Source of the DNA: SZUA-584 sp040768905 | GTDB lineage: Bacteria; Bacillota; Clostridia; Christensenellales; SZUA-584 | Direction of reading: 5' to 3' | DNA: 64,000 nt | Assembly (NCBI GenBank): GCA_040768905.1 | Contig: JAXGMA010000001.1 | Span: forward strand, 1,860,001-1,924,000 | Shown: one piece after another, positions 62,581 to 64,000 of the stretch | How positions within the stretch are numbered: position 1 is the first letter of the stretch | Layout: each line of letters opens with the position of its first letter | Notes under the pieces: generated by a model | What the model saw: only the letters and a program-made list of their open reading frames with translations | Told to the model about the DNA's origin: nothing | The model's database searches: none | Program-made: the position numbers and the translations under genes

Positions 62581-63393
62581 TTAATATCGGTTCGTCTCCA
62601 TACACCACTTGAGGGCCTGCATATACATTGTCATAAATTCTTCACGCTTTATGTCATGGCCCAAAAGAAAGGATTCAAGCCCGCGCCAATTTTTCTTTTC
62701 AAAATCTATGATCGCATCAAGCCAGTTCTTAAGCTCGTTGTCCTGCCCAAGCAAAGCGTCTTTGACCTTCTTTGAAATCGGCAGCCTGTCCATAATCGTT
62801 CCGATATCTTCTCCAAGCAATACGTCAATGGATGAAAAGATTCCTGTAATGAACAAGTCTGATTTTTGTTCGGCTCTTTGTGTCCTGTCGCAAAGCAACG
62901 CGAGCAGTTTGCCCCGTATCAAAGACGTTTTGACAAGCTCAGCATTCTTTGCGTTCGCGATTCCTCTTATCAGCATAAGGTGGCTCCATCGTATCAGCTT
63001 TTGCGTCCCGATATGAACCAGCGCCTGGCGGATTGATGTGATCACATACCTTGTGCCATAGAATGCAGAATTGGCCAAGCGAAGCAGTTTGTATGACATC
63101 TCCACGTCGCTTTCAAACAATTCTTCGATATATCGATAATCCGGTTCGGGTTTGTAAAGCTCATTGACCGCCAGTACAAGTATGTTTGAAAGTGAACCGA
63201 TCGTCTGCGCGTTGGTCATCACAGGCTCACTGAAAAAGCAGCCCTGAAAAAGATGATAGCCCATACTCACGGCGTTTTGAAAATCCTTTGGGCATTCAAG
63301 ATTCTCCGCAACCAGCATCACCTTTTGGCGGCAGTTTTTTATCAGCTGTTTTTGCTGTCTTATAGTATCGCGTGAATAAACAACCTTGATCAT
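62581..63393 (-). CDS. Truncated EAL-HDOD (YuxH-like) protein
   Basis: A 270-codon frame. The first about 65 residues are the end of an EAL domain (ADMIKVVYSRD, VAENLECPKDFQNA, GYHLFQGCFFSEPV). A complete HDOD domain follows (about 75-265, SDVEMSYKLLRLANSAFYG). Full YuxH-type proteins have a whole EAL domain before this. Upstream codons still read in frame for about 40 codons to a stop near 63513, but the rest of EAL is gone and no ribosome site precedes the ATG. It is probably a decayed or remnant gene without EAL activity. Confidence 0.75.
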   Translation of the reverse strand: MIKVVYSRDTIRQQKQLIKNCRQKVMLVAENLECPKDFQNAVSMGYHLFQGCFFSEPVMTNAQTIGSLSNILVLAVNELYKPEPDYRYIEELFESDVEMSYKLLRLANSAFYGTRYVITSIRQALVHIGTQKLIRWSHLMLIRGIANAKNAELVKTSLIRGKLLALLCDRTQRAEQKSDLFITGIFSSIDVLLGEDIGTIMDRLPISKKVKDALLGQDNELKNWLDAIIDFEKKNWRGLESFLLGHDIKREEFMTMYMQALKWCMETNRY

Positions 63394-64000
63394 ATCTGCG
63401 CAGGGTACAAAAGAGGCTTGGGTATTTAAGCCCCAAGCAGTGGCTGAAACGCTGGATGGATAGACGCTGGAAACAAACTGCTTAACAAATTGTCCGAAAA
63501 AGTGTTGACTTCACAAGATTTAATTAAAAGCGTATTTATATATTTGTATAAAATTTGTATTACACATATGGAGCTAACCATATACGTAGAAAAAAAGGAA
63601 TGACAAGATAAGGAAGCAAAACTAACAGTATTTAATTTACTAATATTTTTATATGAAAACATACTCTACAATAGAATTATTAATGAACTTATGATAGATG
63701 TGAAAATGCTTAAAAATCAGAAAACTGCTAATATCATATAATCAGCCAATCAAATAAGCCAGCTTAATAACAAAAAAGTTCAGGCTTATGATTTTTTTTT
63801 GAGAAAGTTATTAGTAAACGAAGATTAAATGTTGCAGATTAAGAAATACGATAACGATATTCAAATATTTATGAATCATACTGAAGGCTCAAATTTCTAT
63901 AGATGAATTGCCGCTAATTTTAGAAACTCTAATAAAAAATAAAAGTGTGCAAAGGCTCAAAATATGAGCCGCCGCACTTGCCTTTTAATCGAATAGAGAA
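63394..64000. other. AT-rich gene-free end of the window
   Basis: About 600 bases of low GC and many stops in all frames. A 78-codon minus-strand frame at 63426-63662 has no support. A hairpin with GGCTCA (63954-63959) and TGAGCC (63965-63970), flanked by AAGTG/CACTT, lies near the right edge and may be a terminator for a gene beyond it. Confidence 0.5.

Noticed and set aside
63426..63662. 78-codon minus-strand open frame at the window end
   Set aside because: No start signal and composition like the surrounding non-coding DNA.

Overview
The window looks like a chromosome segment of an anaerobic, endospore-forming member of the Clostridia (Firmicutes) with moderately high GC in most genes. 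The evidence is spoVT, a PurR-type purine repressor, floA with nfeD, cdaA/cdaR, a T-box in front of ileS, flavodiiron protein with rubredoxin, an NfnAB-type ferredoxin/NADPH oxidoreductase, and AGGAGG ribosome binding sites throughout. No species can be named from sequence alone.

Positions 1-37300 are mostly core genes: stand-alone trpB and convergent purR; the nfeD-zinc ribbon-floA-unknown operon; an S9 lipoprotein peptidase; an SDR/nitroreductase pair; T-box controlled ileS; nfnAB; a uvsE/flavoprotein disulfide reductase pair; pirin; an aconitase-chrA-chrA operon; spoVT; an archaeal-type peroxiredoxin; tspO; an electron-transfer cluster (rubredoxin and fprA, with DUF1858, zinc-ribbon and PHP genes alongside); a TetR-controlled heterodimeric ABC exporter; the apbE-NusG_II-Gx-yugP operon; and transketolase. 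tRNA-Thr and tRNA-Pro (37443-37600) are followed by a strongly AT-rich orphan membrane gene, probably acquired.

Positions 39100-53200 return to core functions: trkA-trkH; two secreted wall/envelope lipoproteins; two adjacent family-4 uracil-DNA glycosylase genes, of which only one keeps the four Fe-S cysteines; cdaA-cdaR; a COG2509-type flavoprotein, a P-loop ATPase and cysK; a decayed gene; DUF3795; tRNA-Val; and an acetate transporter.

Positions 53300-64000 are an accessory, damaged region. It holds a rearranged and truncated pstS-like gene, a dead IS3-family element, a 750-base non-coding stretch, gdhA, and a 1043-residue protein that joins a PEP-synthase-like ATP-grasp domain to a C-terminal minimal nucleotidyltransferase. 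These are followed by an IS256-family element abutting the C-terminal stub of a serine recombinase beside tRNA-Ala, a truncated EAL-HDOD gene and an AT-rich gene-free end. The PEP-synthase-like/nucleotidyltransferase fusion, the paired uracil-DNA glycosylases, and two promoters placed so that udg and apbE would be leaderless are the observations most worth follow-up. No CRISPR array, rRNA or intact prophage was seen.
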